Shown: positions 9,151 to 18,377, numbered from the stretch's first letter. The stretch is 64,000 nt of DNA from an uncultured Elusimicrobiales bacterium (GCA_944325225.1 CALUZQ010000001.1:1-64000), one strand, 5' to 3'. Program-made: numbers and translations. The notes: a model not told the origin generated them from the sequence alone.

Positions 9151-9443
9151 GGTGTACTTTTTCCGACGGGAAAAAGTACCAAAAAGCGTCCGCCCCCAGG
9201 TCCTATAAAAAGCAAGTTGTGGCGGGAAATTTTATAACTCGCGCGGGGGGGCCGCGCTCAAACAATAAAATTTCTGATCCGCCCCAACCGCTTTTTATAA
9301 ACAGGACAAAGGGGCGGATTCAACGGCAACAACCACAGCAACAGCCAAGCGGAACCGACTTTTCCTTTTATAGTCGTTCATGGGCCCTTTTAACCCGTCT
9401 ATAAAATACGCTTTCGGACGAGTAGGTATTTTATTGTTTGAGT
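9151..9443. repeat. Dispersed intergenic repeat block A, copy 1
   Basis: About 290 bases closely resemble 18378-18685, including a hairpin of 11-bp arms (9154-9164 and 9169-9179, GTACTTTTTCC with a GACG loop) and the segment ATAAAATACGCTTTCGGACG. Together with block B fragments (about 9474-9512) it fills the 8970-9542 gap upstream of a pilin. Short ORFs crossing it are not supported as genes. Confidence 0.8.
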
Positions 9444-9542
9444 GCCAAATATGGGTTCTTAAATGGGCGCGGTTATGCGGGAACAGTGTGGATAAATCCA
9501 GTCGCATGAACGGGGATTGAGTAGGGAACCCAGCCCCTGGGC

Positions 9543-9576
9543 TTGACTCGTTTTTTTTTTTTGATAAATTTTGCGT
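9543..9576 (+). promoter_or_regulatory. Pilin cassette promoter with T12 spacer tract
   Basis: TTGACT (9543-9548), CG, twelve T (9551-9562), GA, then TAAATT (9565-9570) six bases before the ATG. The hexamers are 16 bases apart. The same arrangement, with T14 and T10, precedes the pilins at 19128 and 30164. Confidence 0.55.
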
Positions 9577-10106
9577 ATGAACAAAATCTATCAAAATCAT
9601 TCCCCGGCGTTAAAAACGCCGGATTTACGCTAATAGAGCTATTAGTGGTGGTTTTAATTATTGGTATCCTGGCGGCGGTAGCTGTTCCGCAGTATCAGAA
9701 AGCTGTTTTAAAATCCCGTATGGCACAAATATATGCGTGGATGAATCATGCTTCCCGCGAAGCGGAACTTTTTTACATGGCTAATGGCCGCTATCCCCAA
9801 AACTTTTTTGAAATGGGGGTAGAAATCCCCGGTTGTACTATCACGGAAACTTCTATGGACTGGTGCAGTGGCAACAAGGAACTTTCTTTTGTGGAAATTT
9901 CAAACAATACTATTCAGTTTCTTATGAAAAGAAGCGGCGGCGCACGGGTTATTTATTTTTTCCGGCGTTATAATCAAAATTACGGAGAAGGGTTATTCTG
10001 TGCTCCTTCTGGAGTAGAGAGTTTAAAAGAATTTTGCCGCAGTATAGGGGCTGTAAGGCCGGCGGCTAATAAGTGGATGGGCTACGAAATTTACCACATA
10101 GATTAG
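9577..10106 (+). CDS. Type IV pilin-like cassette gene with a leader frameshift
   Basis: The body encodes KNAGFTLIELL, the hydrophobic pilin helix and a globular domain with two cysteine pairs, closely matching the plan of the pilin at the window start. Compared with the copies at 19128 and 30164, the ATG-led MNKIYQ leader is out of frame: the A run after TATC is four long, where five would restore KSFPGVKNAGF. As it stands the ATG reads 18 codons to a TAA. An upstream in-frame TTG at 9543 reads through the T tract and is an unlikely start. It is either phase-off, recently broken, or a sequencing error in a homopolymer. Confidence 0.75.
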
Positions 10107-10127
10107 CCACCCAAAGTTTTTAAAAAA

Positions 10128-10150
10128 CGCCCGGCAGAATCAGCCGGGCG
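10128..10150 (-). terminator. rimO terminator
   Basis: An 8-bp CGCCCGGC stem is followed on the minus strand by a run of T. It lies just after the rimO stop and may also serve the convergent pilin. Confidence 0.7.
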
Positions 10151-10163
10151 CTTTGAAAAATAG

Positions 10164-11450
10164 TTATTCTTCCAGCGGTTCCAGTTCCCGTTCGTATCCT
10201 TGGGCGGCTACCACGCGCGCTTTAAAAATACGGCCCGTTTCCACCGGCCGGGTAAAAGTAACTTTGCCGTCAATATCAGGCGCGTCCTTATAGGTGCGCC
10301 CGAAGTCCGGCCCGTCGGCAATAGCTTCCAGCACGGTGCCCATCAGCCGCTTGTTGATTTTATCTATCACGCGGCTTTGCACTTCTTCCAACTCTCGCGC
10401 GCGTTCGTGTTTCACGCGGGCGGGCACTTGTTCCATGGCATAGGCCGCGGTGCCTTTTTCGCGGAAGTATTCAAACACTCCCATATTGTCAAACTCATAT
10501 TCTTTAACGAATTTTTTAAGTTCGTTGAAATCTTTTTTCGTTTCTCCCGGAAATCCCACAATAAAATTCGTGCGCAGGGAGATATCCGGCACTTCGGTTT
10601 TAAGCATATCCAGCGTCCGGCGGATTTGCGCCGCGTTACAATGGCGGTTCATACGGGTTAAAACAGGGTCCGCAATATGCTGGAGGGGGATATCAATATA
10701 ATGGAAAATCTTATCGGTGCCCGCCATCAGCCGGGCGATTTCTTTAGTAACCCGGTGGGGATAGCCATACATAATGCGAAGCCGCCCCAATCCTTTCAGT
10801 TTGAGTAATTTTTCCAATAATTCCAGCAACTTCGGCTGGCCGTATAATTCCATACCGTAGGAAGTTGTATCCTGGGCAATAAGCGATATTTCTTTTACGC
10901 CGTTTTCAATCATCAGCTTGGCTTCCTGCACAATCTCTTTCATCGGTTTGGAGCGGTAATTCCCGCGGATAAACGGAATGGTGCAGTAGGCACAGCGGTT
11001 ATTGCAGCCGTCGGCCACTTTTAAATACGCCGTATGGGGAGCGGTTAAACTCATCTTATATTCGGGAATATGAAGCGTGCTTGCCAGCGGAGAAAGAATG
11101 CTTCCGCGTTGTTTAATTATATCTTCTATGTTCTCCTGCGCCGTAATAGAAAACACGGTGTCTAAATCCGGAAATTCGCTTGCTACTTGTTCTTTAAAGC
11201 GTTCCACCAAACAGCCCGTAACAGCCACTTTTTTGACGATTCCTTTTTTCTTTAAATCCAATGCAAAACGAATTTCTTCCTTGGCTTCTTTGACGGCGGA
11301 AGCAATAAAGCCGCAGGTGTTAATGATAATTTCGTCGGCCTTTTCGGGAGAGAAAACCATTTTATGGCCTTTTGCCAACAGTCGGGCGGAAAATTCCTCG
11401 CTGTTGGTTAAATTTTTGGGGCAGCCCAAGCTAATTACATAAAATTTCAT
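10164..11450 (-). CDS. rimO: Ribosomal protein S12 methylthiotransferase
   Basis: A radical-SAM enzyme that methylthiolates an aspartate of ribosomal protein S12. The N-terminal UPF0004 cysteines are present (SLGCPKN near 10, INTCGF near 46, VTGCLVERF near 80), then the radical-SAM CNNRCAYC near residue 148 and a C-terminal TRAM-like region. SLGCPKN and the 428-residue length favour RimO over the tRNA enzyme MiaB. AGGAG lies seven bases before the ATG. It stands alone between a pilin and the potassium transporter. Confidence 0.93.
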   Translation of the reverse strand: MKFYVISLGCPKNLTNSEEFSARLLAKGHKMVFSPEKADEIIINTCGFIASAVKEAKEEIRFALDLKKKGIVKKVAVTGCLVERFKEQVASEFPDLDTVFSITAQENIEDIIKQRGSILSPLASTLHIPEYKMSLTAPHTAYLKVADGCNNRCAYCTIPFIRGNYRSKPMKEIVQEAKLMIENGVKEISLIAQDTTSYGMELYGQPKLLELLEKLLKLKGLGRLRIMYGYPHRVTKEIARLMAGTDKIFHYIDIPLQHIADPVLTRMNRHCNAAQIRRTLDMLKTEVPDISLRTNFIVGFPGETKKDFNELKKFVKEYEFDNMGVFEYFREKGTAAYAMEQVPARVKHERARELEEVQSRVIDKINKRLMGTVLEAIADGPDFGRTYKDAPDIDGKVTFTRPVETGRIFKARVVAAQGYERELEPLEE

Positions 11451-11471
11451 TTGGATTCTCCTTTCGTGTGC

Positions 11472-12860
11472 TCATACGGCGACATCTTCCCGTTCCGCCG
11501 GTTTTTCTTCTTGTTCGTCGTTATCGTCCTCATCGGTGCCTAAAATAGCCATTCCAAAAGTTACTACGCCAATGCGTCCTACCAGCATCGTAACAATGAT
11601 GATGAGCTTTCCCCATACGGAAAGCTGCGTAGTGGCCCCAGCAGACAGCCCCACCGTGCCTAAGGCGGAGGCGGATTCAAAAACCAGACTCAAAAACGGC
11701 AGGTCTTCCGTCCAGGTTAATAAGAAAATACTGATAAATAAAGAAACGATATAAATCATCAAAGTAGAAGTAGCCGCATACAGCCGCACCAAGGGAATGC
11801 GTTTCCCTAAAAATTCCACGCGGTTATTTAAACGCAGCCGGTTGTAGGTAATGGCCAGCACGCTGGCAAAAGCGGTGGTTTTGATACCGCCTGCCGTACC
11901 GGAGGGGGAACCGCCGATGCTCATCAGTAAAATTAAAATCAGCAGCGAACAGGCGGAAAGTTCCCCTATATTAACGGTATTATAGCCGGCGGTCGTCATG
12001 GCGGTGGTGGATTGAAAGAACGCCTCCAGCAAGGTTATCCCCGGCGTGGTAACGAATAAAGTGAAAGTGCCAAAAGCAACCAAAGCCGTGGTAATGACCA
12101 GAATAATTTTGGTGGTAAAAGTAATCTCTTTCGTTTTGCGGCGGATAAAATTAAACACATCGGTTACTACAATAAACCCTATCGCACCGGCCAGGGAGAG
12201 GGCGGAAATAACGACATTAACCGTTTTGCTGTCGGAAAAATTCTCCAACCCGTTGCTCCAGAGGGAAAACCCTGCCGTACAGAATGCCGATACGCTGTGG
12301 AAAATGCTGTACCAACCCGCTTCAAAAATGCCGTAATTGTGGTGGCGGAAGTAGTTGAATAAAAAGACGGTGCCGATACTTTCGGCAATCACGGTAAATA
12401 CGATAGCGGCCCATAAAAAATCGGATAATTTTAAGGTATTGGGCAGCGATACTTCGGCGCTGAGTGCTTCCTGTTGGCTTTTGCGAAGCCGGTGGCGCTG
12501 GGAGAAAGAGAGGAACACAAAAGAGGAGAAAGTCATATACCCTACCCCGCCGATTTGTATTAACAGCAATACCACCAATTTACCCAAAAAAGTGTAAGAA
12601 TCGGCAAAGTTGACGCTGTTAAGCCCGGTGGTGGATACGGCGGAAGCAGAAGTAAACAGATTGTCTATAAACGACACATCGGTCGTATTCATAAACGGGA
12701 GCGAAAGCAAAATCCAGCCCAATAAGGTATAAGATAAAACGGTCTGCGCGATGTTTTGGTGCGGCGTTAGACGCAGGAGAAAAACGGAATATCTTTTGAG
12801 CGAAGTCTTAACAAATTCTTTGGTGCGGACATATAATTCCCGCCAATTAATTGGTTCCAT
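11472..12860 (-). CDS. TrkH/KtrB-type potassium transporter subunit
   Basis: An integral membrane protein of 462 residues with the four-repeat P-loop plan of Trk/Ktr/HKT transporters; filter-like segments include STTGLNS, CTAGFS, TTAGYNT and LGTVGLS. It moves K+ (or Na+) inward, normally with a cytoplasmic NAD-binding partner, which is not nearby. The start at MEPINWREL is chosen because TATAAT ends six bases before it; the frame is open upstream (also an ATG at 13001) but the extra residues do not look like the family. The C-terminal tail is acidic. Confidence 0.88.
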   Translation of the reverse strand: MEPINWRELYVRTKEFVKTSLKRYSVFLLRLTPHQNIAQTVLSYTLLGWILLSLPFMNTTDVSFIDNLFTSASAVSTTGLNSVNFADSYTFLGKLVVLLLIQIGGVGYMTFSSFVFLSFSQRHRLRKSQQEALSAEVSLPNTLKLSDFLWAAIVFTVIAESIGTVFLFNYFRHHNYGIFEAGWYSIFHSVSAFCTAGFSLWSNGLENFSDSKTVNVVISALSLAGAIGFIVVTDVFNFIRRKTKEITFTTKIILVITTALVAFGTFTLFVTTPGITLLEAFFQSTTAMTTAGYNTVNIGELSACSLLILILLMSIGGSPSGTAGGIKTTAFASVLAITYNRLRLNNRVEFLGKRIPLVRLYAATSTLMIYIVSLFISIFLLTWTEDLPFLSLVFESASALGTVGLSAGATTQLSVWGKLIIIVTMLVGRIGVVTFGMAILGTDEDDNDEQEEKPAEREDVAV

Positions 12861-12866
12861 ATAGGT

Positions 12867-12872
12867 ATTATA
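12867..12872 (-). promoter_or_regulatory. TATAAT six bases before the transporter ATG
   Basis: On the minus strand TATAAT-ACCTAT-ATG. No Shine-Dalgarno is present, implying a leaderless or near-leaderless message. Confidence 0.5.
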
Positions 12873-13016
12873 GTAAATAACCTTTGGAAACAAAAACCGC
12901 TTGGCAAACAGAATCCCCGGCGGTATCTGTAGCCCGAGAGGATTAATCCAACGGGTTGCGTAGGATTGGCGGGGTGTATTTGGCAAAAGAAGATTTTTCA
13001 TCGTGTAAAAACAAAA

Positions 13017-13044
13017 AAATCCCGGCGGAAAAATGCCGGGATTT
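13017..13044 (-). terminator. Terminator after the OsmC pair
   Basis: AAATCCCGGC pairs with GCCGGGATTT, followed by T-rich DNA on the minus strand. Confidence 0.75.
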
Positions 13045-13062
13045 GAATAATCCGTGCAGCTG

Positions 13063-13446
13063 TTATTTAATTTCCACCGTGTAGGAAATATCTTCGCGCA
13101 AGCTGTTATGCACCGGGCAGGTTTGTGCCGCGCGCGCATAAAACTTTTTCTGTTCATCGGTCAAAGAAGCCGGGAACGAAAACGCTAACGCAATTTTCAG
13201 CACGCGGCTGTGTTTTTCGTCAAATTCCGGTACGACGGAAAGTTCCGTTCCGGTTACATTCTCCCCGCGTTTGGAGGCCATAAACCCCACCATCGTCAGC
13301 ATACACGCACCTAAGGCCGCGGCTAACAGTTCGCCGGGCTGCATTTCTTCGCGCGGTTCAAAATAGGCCGAGCGTACTTCGCCTTTTTTTCCTCCCACGA
13401 TGCTTGTAGTTTGTAAATTTTCCCCCAATACTGTTTTAATAGCCAT
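13063..13446 (-). CDS. OsmC/Ohr-family peroxiredoxin-like protein
   Basis: A 127-residue cytoplasmic protein with the two conserved cysteines of the OsmC fold, GACMLTM near residue 48 and TCPVHNSL near residue 110. Family members reduce organic or fatty-acid hydroperoxides. It follows a paralogue by 12 bases and has its own AGGAG site, so the two are probably co-transcribed. A third member is at 56842-57228. The substrate is not visible. Confidence 0.87.
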   Translation of the reverse strand: MAIKTVLGENLQTTSIVGGKKGEVRSAYFEPREEMQPGELLAAALGACMLTMVGFMASKRGENVTGTELSVVPEFDEKHSRVLKIALAFSFPASLTDEQKKFYARAAQTCPVHNSLREDISYTVEIK

Positions 13447-13458
13447 AAGTTTCTCCTT

Positions 13459-13857
13459 TTACTGTATATTTACCGTAATTTTTACATCTTCCCGAAGCGT
13501 TTGGTGCACCGGGCAGGCATGGACTGCCGATTGGTAAAACTTTTTCTGCTCCGGCGAAAAATGCGCCGGAAAAGTAATGTTGAGTACAAACTCGCCTACC
13601 CGGCGCGGATTTTGTGCCATTATTTTTTCTATTTCCACGCGGGCGCCGGCAAAATCTTCATGACGGGCGGCGGCCATTTTGCCCATAATCGTCAGCACGC
13701 AGGAAGCAAAGGCCGAAGCCAATAAGTCCGTAGGCGAGAAGCGGCGTCCTTTCCCGCCGTTATCCGGCGGCAAATCCGTCTGAATGATGCTTCCCGTTGG
13801 GCCGTGTACCAGTTCGGTTTCACCGTCGCCCGTATAAGTGCAGGTAATTGCGGTCAT
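13459..13857 (-). CDS. OsmC/Ohr-family protein, second tandem copy
   Basis: Paralogue of the downstream gene, with ASCVLTI near residue 53 and ACPVHQTL near residue 114 and the same length. ATG at 13857 is preferred over the TTG three bases earlier because GGAG lies six bases before it. Tandem OsmC genes suggest a division of labour between peroxides or reductants; this is inferred. A GC hairpin (about 13877-13897) lies between dnaJ and this gene. Confidence 0.87.
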   Translation of the reverse strand: MTAITCTYTGDGETELVHGPTGSIIQTDLPPDNGGKGRRFSPTDLLASAFASCVLTIMGKMAAARHEDFAGARVEIEKIMAQNPRRVGEFVLNITFPAHFSPEQKKFYQSAVHACPVHQTLREDVKITVNIQ

Positions 13858-13908
13858 CAATTTCTCCCGTAAAATAAACGCCCGCCGTTCCCGGCGGACG
13901 CTGCTAAA

Positions 13909-14892
13909 TTAGCTGATTTGCGCCAATTTGCTAAACAAATCTTTCTGTTCTTTGCTTAGCGTGCGCGGAACATCAATCGTCAGCGTTACAAACAAACTGC
14001 CTTTGGCGCTGAGCCCCTTGCCGCTTAATTTCAGTTTTTTGCCGTTATGCGTTCCGGCCGGTACTTTTACTTTTACCGGCCCGTCCAGCGTGGGCACAAA
14101 AATCGTACCGCCCAAAGCGGCCGTCCAAGGCATAACGATTACCGGCACATGCAAATCTTCTCCTTCCAGCCGAAACATCGCATGCGGGCGGATTTTGACA
14201 ATTAAATACAAATCTCCGTTCCCTTTGCGCGTAGGGTTGCCCATGCCTTTTAATTTGATTTTTTTGCCTTCACTTACGCCGGCCGGCAGTTTGACGGTAA
14301 CGGTGCGTCCGTTGGGCAGCGTCATTTGCATATTGCCGCCGCGGTGGGCGTCCTCCAGGTTTAAAGCCAGTTCGGCCTCCACATCGCCGGCGGCCTGCCC
14401 GGAAGCGGCACTGCGGCCGAAATTCTGGCCAAATCCGCCGAAGCCGCCGCCCATTCCGCCAAAGATACTTTGAAAGAAATCACTAAAATCTCCGCCAGAA
14501 AACGCTTCCGCCCCGCCGCTGCCGGCAAAGCCGGAAAATCCGCCCCCGTTCCCGCCGCCATAGCTGTATTGCTGGTACTGCTGGTAAGGGTTGGCGCCGC
14601 CATACGACGAAGAAGAAGACCTCGCCCGGGAAGAAGCCCCGCCGCCGCGGGCATAATCTTGATATCCTTGTTGGCCCACTTGGTCGTAAATTGTGCGTTT
14701 TTGTTTGTCGGAAAGCACGGTGTAGGCCTCGTTGATATCTTTAAATTTTTCGGTCATTTTGGCCTTTTCGGCTTCCGGGTGCATATCCGGATGGTACTTG
14801 CGGGCCATAGTTTTGAACGCTTTTTTGATTTCCGCGTCCGTGGCATTTTTATTCACGCCGAGAATTTTGTAATAATCCTTATATTCAGCCAT
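13909..14892 (-). CDS. cbpA: DnaJ-class co-chaperone, CbpA type
   Basis: The J domain occupies the first 70 residues with HPD at about 34-36, followed by a long Gly/Phe/Ser-rich linker (about 80-165) and the two beta-rich substrate-binding domains. There is no CxxCxGxG zinc region, so it is a type II/CbpA-like DnaJ that would stimulate DnaK ATPase. It has an AGGGGGA ribosome site and sits upstream of the two OsmC genes in a plausible stress-related unit. Confidence 0.9.
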   Translation of the reverse strand: MAEYKDYYKILGVNKNATDAEIKKAFKTMARKYHPDMHPEAEKAKMTEKFKDINEAYTVLSDKQKRTIYDQVGQQGYQDYARGGGASSRARSSSSSYGGANPYQQYQQYSYGGGNGGGFSGFAGSGGAEAFSGGDFSDFFQSIFGGMGGGFGGFGQNFGRSAASGQAAGDVEAELALNLEDAHRGGNMQMTLPNGRTVTVKLPAGVSEGKKIKLKGMGNPTRKGNGDLYLIVKIRPHAMFRLEGEDLHVPVIVMPWTAALGGTIFVPTLDGPVKVKVPAGTHNGKKLKLSGKGLSAKGSLFVTLTIDVPRTLSKEQKDLFSKLAQIS

Positions 14893-14941
14893 AATTCCCC
14901 CTTTCTGTTATCATTTTATATAATTTTTTAGGGTCTGCAAT

Positions 14942-16201
14942 ATGCTATTACTGACTAGAAACACCCACAAAACACCGCTTAAACTTTTATTGACGACGGA
15001 GGCGTTTTCGTCGTTAACCAACCAGTTTATGCAGATTTTGCTTCCGTGGTATATCCTTTCCACTACCGGCAGCGTGTTATGGACGGGGTTCGTGGGGTTT
15101 TGCGCCTTATTGCCCAATATCTTTTCGTCCCTGTTTGGGGCGGCGGTTATAGATAAGCTCGGCCGTTCCAAAACCATGCTTTCGTGCGAAGTTATCCAGC
15201 TGATGCTGCTCGGTATGATTCCGGTGTTGATTGCCGGCGGGAGGGATTGGCCCTGGCTGATTGGGTTGATTATTTTCTTGAGTTCATTTTTTGACGCCCC
15301 CGGCCAACTGGCGCGGACGGCGCTTTCGCCCACATTTTCGCGGTATGCCGATGTGGCTTTGTCCAAAACTTCCGGCATTATAGAAGCGTTTGACGGAATT
15401 ATGTCGGTGGCGGGGCCTTTATTGGCCGGAGCCGTGATTGCCTGGTACGGACTGCTGGCGGCGTGGATTGTCTGTGCGGTATTTTGCATGGTGATTGTAA
15501 CGCTGTGTGTGATTGTATTTACCAACCGCCGCCCGCGCCAGCTGCGGCCGGCGGTGTCCTACCGGGAAGTATGGGGCCATTTAACGACGGACCGTTCCCT
15601 CTGGGAACCTATTTTGTTTACCATTCCTACTTTTATTTTAGGACAGTCGTGGGAACTGATTCTGCTGCCCACTTATATTTATGAACATGGTTTTAATTCC
15701 GTGTATTTGGGCTTTTTGGGAGCCACTTTTGGCCTGGGTGCTTTTGCGGGGGCTTTATGTTTTGCCGGAAAAGCTAAAAAATTCACTTTTTTTACCTTGT
15801 TGAGTTTAAATTATGCCGGGTATTTGCTTTCCGTGTTGGTGCTTTATTTTCATTTGCCTACGCCCCTTGTGCTGGGGGCTACGGCTTTGTGCGGGATACC
15901 GTTCGGTGCCTTTGGAGCGATGATTATCAGCATTATTTTACTGCGTACGCCTTCGCCCTGCCGCAGTAAGATGCTGGGATTGTTTGCTACGGCGACTTAT
16001 ACGGTGGAAAGCGTCTGCGTGCTGGGGTTGGCGGCGCTTATTGAGTGGACAGGCCTGCAAAAAACTTTATTAAGTGTGAGTGTGGTGTTTGGAATGCTGG
16101 TAATTATCAGCATAATAAGCCGGCGGAAGGAAGATTTTTGGAGTGTTTTATCGTCGGGGAATAAAAAGTATTTACAAAACCGAACAGATTTAATACAATA
16201 A
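14942..16201 (+). CDS. Major facilitator superfamily transporter (EntS/MFS_3-like)
   Basis: A 419-residue membrane protein with about 12 hydrophobic spans; the loop after the second span carries DKLGRSK, the MFS motif A region. The overall plan is like drug or siderophore exporters of the MFS_3 group. The substrate is unknown. It is divergent from the DnaJ gene; TATAAT lies upstream and AGGG about eight bases before the ATG. A tRNA-Asn gene follows on the same strand. Confidence 0.82.
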   Translation: MLLLTRNTHKTPLKLLLTTEAFSSLTNQFMQILLPWYILSTTGSVLWTGFVGFCALLPNIFSSLFGAAVIDKLGRSKTMLSCEVIQLMLLGMIPVLIAGGRDWPWLIGLIIFLSSFFDAPGQLARTALSPTFSRYADVALSKTSGIIEAFDGIMSVAGPLLAGAVIAWYGLLAAWIVCAVFCMVIVTLCVIVFTNRRPRQLRPAVSYREVWGHLTTDRSLWEPILFTIPTFILGQSWELILLPTYIYEHGFNSVYLGFLGATFGLGAFAGALCFAGKAKKFTFFTLLSLNYAGYLLSVLVLYFHLPTPLVLGATALCGIPFGAFGAMIISIILLRTPSPCRSKMLGLFATATYTVESVCVLGLAALIEWTGLQKTLLSVSVVFGMLVIISIISRRKEDFWSVLSSGNKKYLQNRTDLIQ

Positions 16202-16240
16202 TTAGGTAGTCAGAATAAACGGTTGTAAAAAACAGATTTT

Positions 16241-16315
16241 TCCCCGATAGCTCAATGGTGGAGCGACCGGCTGTTAACCGGTAGGTTGTAGGTTCGAGTC
16301 CTACTCGGGGAGCCA
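16241..16315 (+). tRNA. tRNA-Asn (GTT)
   Basis: A full cloverleaf: acceptor TCCCCGA (16241-16247) pairs with TCGGGGA (16305-16311), the anticodon GTT is at 16273-16275 in a CTGTTAA loop, the T arm holds GGTTCGAGTCC, and CCA is encoded at 16313-16315. Confidence 0.97.
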
Positions 16316-16321
16316 TTTAAA

Positions 16322-16347
16322 AGAGCGCCTAAAGGCGCTCTTTTTTT
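16322..16347. terminator. Bidirectional terminator after tRNA-Asn
   Basis: AGAGCGCC-TAAA-GGCGCTCT followed by a T run; the left flank is A-rich, so it can also end the convergent ankyrin gene. Confidence 0.85.
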
Positions 16348-17071
16348 AATCTTCTGGTTTGGGTGCGGGCTTGGGTTTTTGTTTTAAAATCTGCAGAATT
16401 TTTTTAGAAGCCGCATCTTTTTCCCCAGCCAGTAATGTTTTGATTTTTTCTTTAGTTTGTTCGTCCGGTGCGGCGCCGTATTCGTGCAAAAGTTCGGCGG
16501 CGCGTGCGTTTTTTAGGACGGCCGCATAGTACAGAGGGGCGTTGTTAAAATTATCCGTCCAATTTACATCCGCCCCGCGTTTAAGCATATAGAGCAGTAA
16601 TCCCTCGCGTTCTTTTTCAGTGGGGAAAGGTTGCGTAAGGGCCATCAAAAGCGGGGTGGCACCGCGGTCGGTCTGGGCGTTTAGGTTGGCTTTGCGGAAG
16701 ATAAGCAGTTTGGCTGCTTCGGCCCGTCCGTCGCGTATGGCGATAAAAAGAGGCGTCCAGCCCTGGGGGGTGGCCTCGTCTATAGAAAGCCCTTGTTCCA
16801 ATAAAAAATTAATGATATCTTCGTTTCCGCTGGAAGCCGCGGCCTGCAAAGCGTTAAATTCCACTCCGCCGTAGCCGCGGTCCGGATCGTGCAAATAAAG
16901 GGTATAAGTTAACGGGGCGCCTTTTTCCAGCCCTTCTTTGACGGAAAGCAAGTTGCCGTAATAAGCGTCCAGAATAAGATTTTTTCCCAATTCGTTGATT
17001 TTTTTATGGTGATAATCTAATCCCAGCCAAATAACGGCGGCGGCAATGAGTATAATAGCTGCTTTTTTCAT
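16346..17071 (-). CDS. Membrane-anchored ankyrin repeat protein
   Basis: A 241-residue protein with an N-terminal hydrophobic anchor (about residues 4-19) followed by about four ankyrin repeats, seen in segments such as ALQAAASSGNEDIINFLLEQG, of which GWTPLFIAIRDGRAEAAKLL and GATPLLMAL are parts of later repeats. The tail is Lys/Pro-rich. Ankyrin stacks bind proteins; the partner is unknown, and the anchor suggests an envelope role. Its ATG overlaps the stop of the upstream oxidoreductase by four bases, so the two are co-translated. Confidence 0.83.
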   Translation of the reverse strand: MKKAAIILIAAAVIWLGLDYHHKKINELGKNLILDAYYGNLLSVKEGLEKGAPLTYTLYLHDPDRGYGGVEFNALQAAASSGNEDIINFLLEQGLSIDEATPQGWTPLFIAIRDGRAEAAKLLIFRKANLNAQTDRGATPLLMALTQPFPTEKEREGLLLYMLKRGADVNWTDNFNNAPLYYAAVLKNARAAELLHEYGAAPDEQTKEKIKTLLAGEKDAASKKILQILKQKPKPAPKPED

Positions 17072-18174
17072 AACGAGATTTCCTTATTTTCTTGGGCAGA
17101 TTGGTACATAGCGTCCAGTATGCTCTGCACATACAGCCCGTCTTGCAAAGAGGGCTGGGCCGGGCGGTCTTCCGCCACGGCACGGAGAAATTCATACAGC
17201 GAATCTGCATGGCCGCGCAGCCAGCCCAGCGGGTGGCGCGGCGGCGGAAAGGGGGAAACCCCGCCGTAATTTTGCACCGTTTCCAGGCGGGTATAGCCCT
17301 TGTAAGGGGCGTTGGCGTCGTAGTAATACAGCCAGTTAGCGTCCATAAAGTCTATTTTCAAGGCGCCTTTTGTTCCATGGATTTCAATGTATAAGTCGGT
17401 ATTGGTGCCGGTGGCTAATTTGCTGGCTTCGGCGATGCCTACGGCTCCGTTTGCCAGGGTAACTACGGAGTAGGAAGCGTCGTCGGTATCTACGGGGGCA
17501 AATCCTCCCTTTCCGTCGGGCCGCTTGGCGTACGCCGTTTGGTTTTTGGTATAGACGGATTGAACCGGTCCAGCCAGCCAGGTAAGCATATCCATTACAT
17601 GGGCTCCCAAATCGTAAAGAACGCCGCCGCCCGCTTGCTGACGGGTATTGCGCCAGCGAATCGGCGTGGACGGGTTGATGTTGGAGGGCATAATCATACG
17701 GGCCCGAAAGGATAGAATTCTCCCCAGCCGTTCTTCCTGCATAAATTGTTTAGCCAATTTGGCCGCCGGCAAAAAACGGTTATTAAATACCGTTTGGGTA
17801 ACCACTTCGTTTAAGTGAGAGTGTGCCAGAATGAGGCGGGTTTCGGCTGGTCCGCAGGCAACGGGCTTTTCGCAATAAATATGTTTTTTAGCGTCTAACG
17901 CCTTTAAAATGGCCTGTGTGTGCATGGAATTGGGGGTGCAGATGTCTATAATGTCTATATCCGGCAGGGCAAGAATTTCGTCTAAATTATGAGCGGCATG
18001 GGCAAATCCGTAGCGTTCTTTGGCGGCGAGGGCGTGCTCGTAATTGCGGGCGCAGACGGCGGCCAGGCGGATATTAAAATCTGGCTCATAAAAAAGCGGA
18101 ATTGTTTTGTAGCCGTAAGTATGGGTTTTCCCCATAAATCCAAACCCGATGACGGCGGTGCTAAGCGTTTTCAT
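17068..18174 (-). CDS. Gfo/Idh/MocA-family NAD(P)-dependent oxidoreductase
   Basis: A 368-residue protein with a Rossmann motif GFGFMGKTH near residue 10, EKPV near residue 100 (the Lys contacts cofactor and substrate in this family) and a C-terminal alpha/beta substrate domain with GGVLYDLGAHVMD. Members oxidise or reduce sugars, inositols or sugar derivatives; the substrate cannot be told from the sequence. AGGAG precedes the start. It is translationally coupled to the ankyrin protein downstream, an unusual pairing. Confidence 0.88.
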   Translation of the reverse strand: MKTLSTAVIGFGFMGKTHTYGYKTIPLFYEPDFNIRLAAVCARNYEHALAAKERYGFAHAAHNLDEILALPDIDIIDICTPNSMHTQAILKALDAKKHIYCEKPVACGPAETRLILAHSHLNEVVTQTVFNNRFLPAAKLAKQFMQEERLGRILSFRARMIMPSNINPSTPIRWRNTRQQAGGGVLYDLGAHVMDMLTWLAGPVQSVYTKNQTAYAKRPDGKGGFAPVDTDDASYSVVTLANGAVGIAEASKLATGTNTDLYIEIHGTKGALKIDFMDANWLYYYDANAPYKGYTRLETVQNYGGVSPFPPPRHPLGWLRGHADSLYEFLRAVAEDRPAQPSLQDGLYVQSILDAMYQSAQENKEISL

Positions 18175-18377
18175 AGTGGCTCCTGTGGAATTTCTTTTAT
18201 TCTAGCAAAAAGAATTTTGGCTTGGAATGAAATTCGGGTTATTAGTAAAGAGCGTGTATGGGAGTAATGGCTCATTTTTGCAGAAATGTCCCCAACAAGG
18301 CGTTCCTTTTTTATATGAGTCGCTCTCCGAGCCGGAATCCCCTGGTCTGAAAGCCCCTTTTGCTGCCGAAATTATAA

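Noticed and set aside
9075-9404. Open frame of 109 codons in the repeat region, partly shared with 18227-18493
   Set aside because: The similar peptide arises because the DNA repeat is shared; frames break at different points and there is no ribosome site or recognised domain.
12861-13157. Extended N-terminus for the K+ transporter
   Set aside because: The added residues run into the OsmC terminator and gene end and do not resemble the transporter family; TATAAT sits just before the internal ATG.
14470-14931. Open frame opposite the DnaJ-like gene
   Set aside because: Antisense to the Gly-rich linker; composition explains it.
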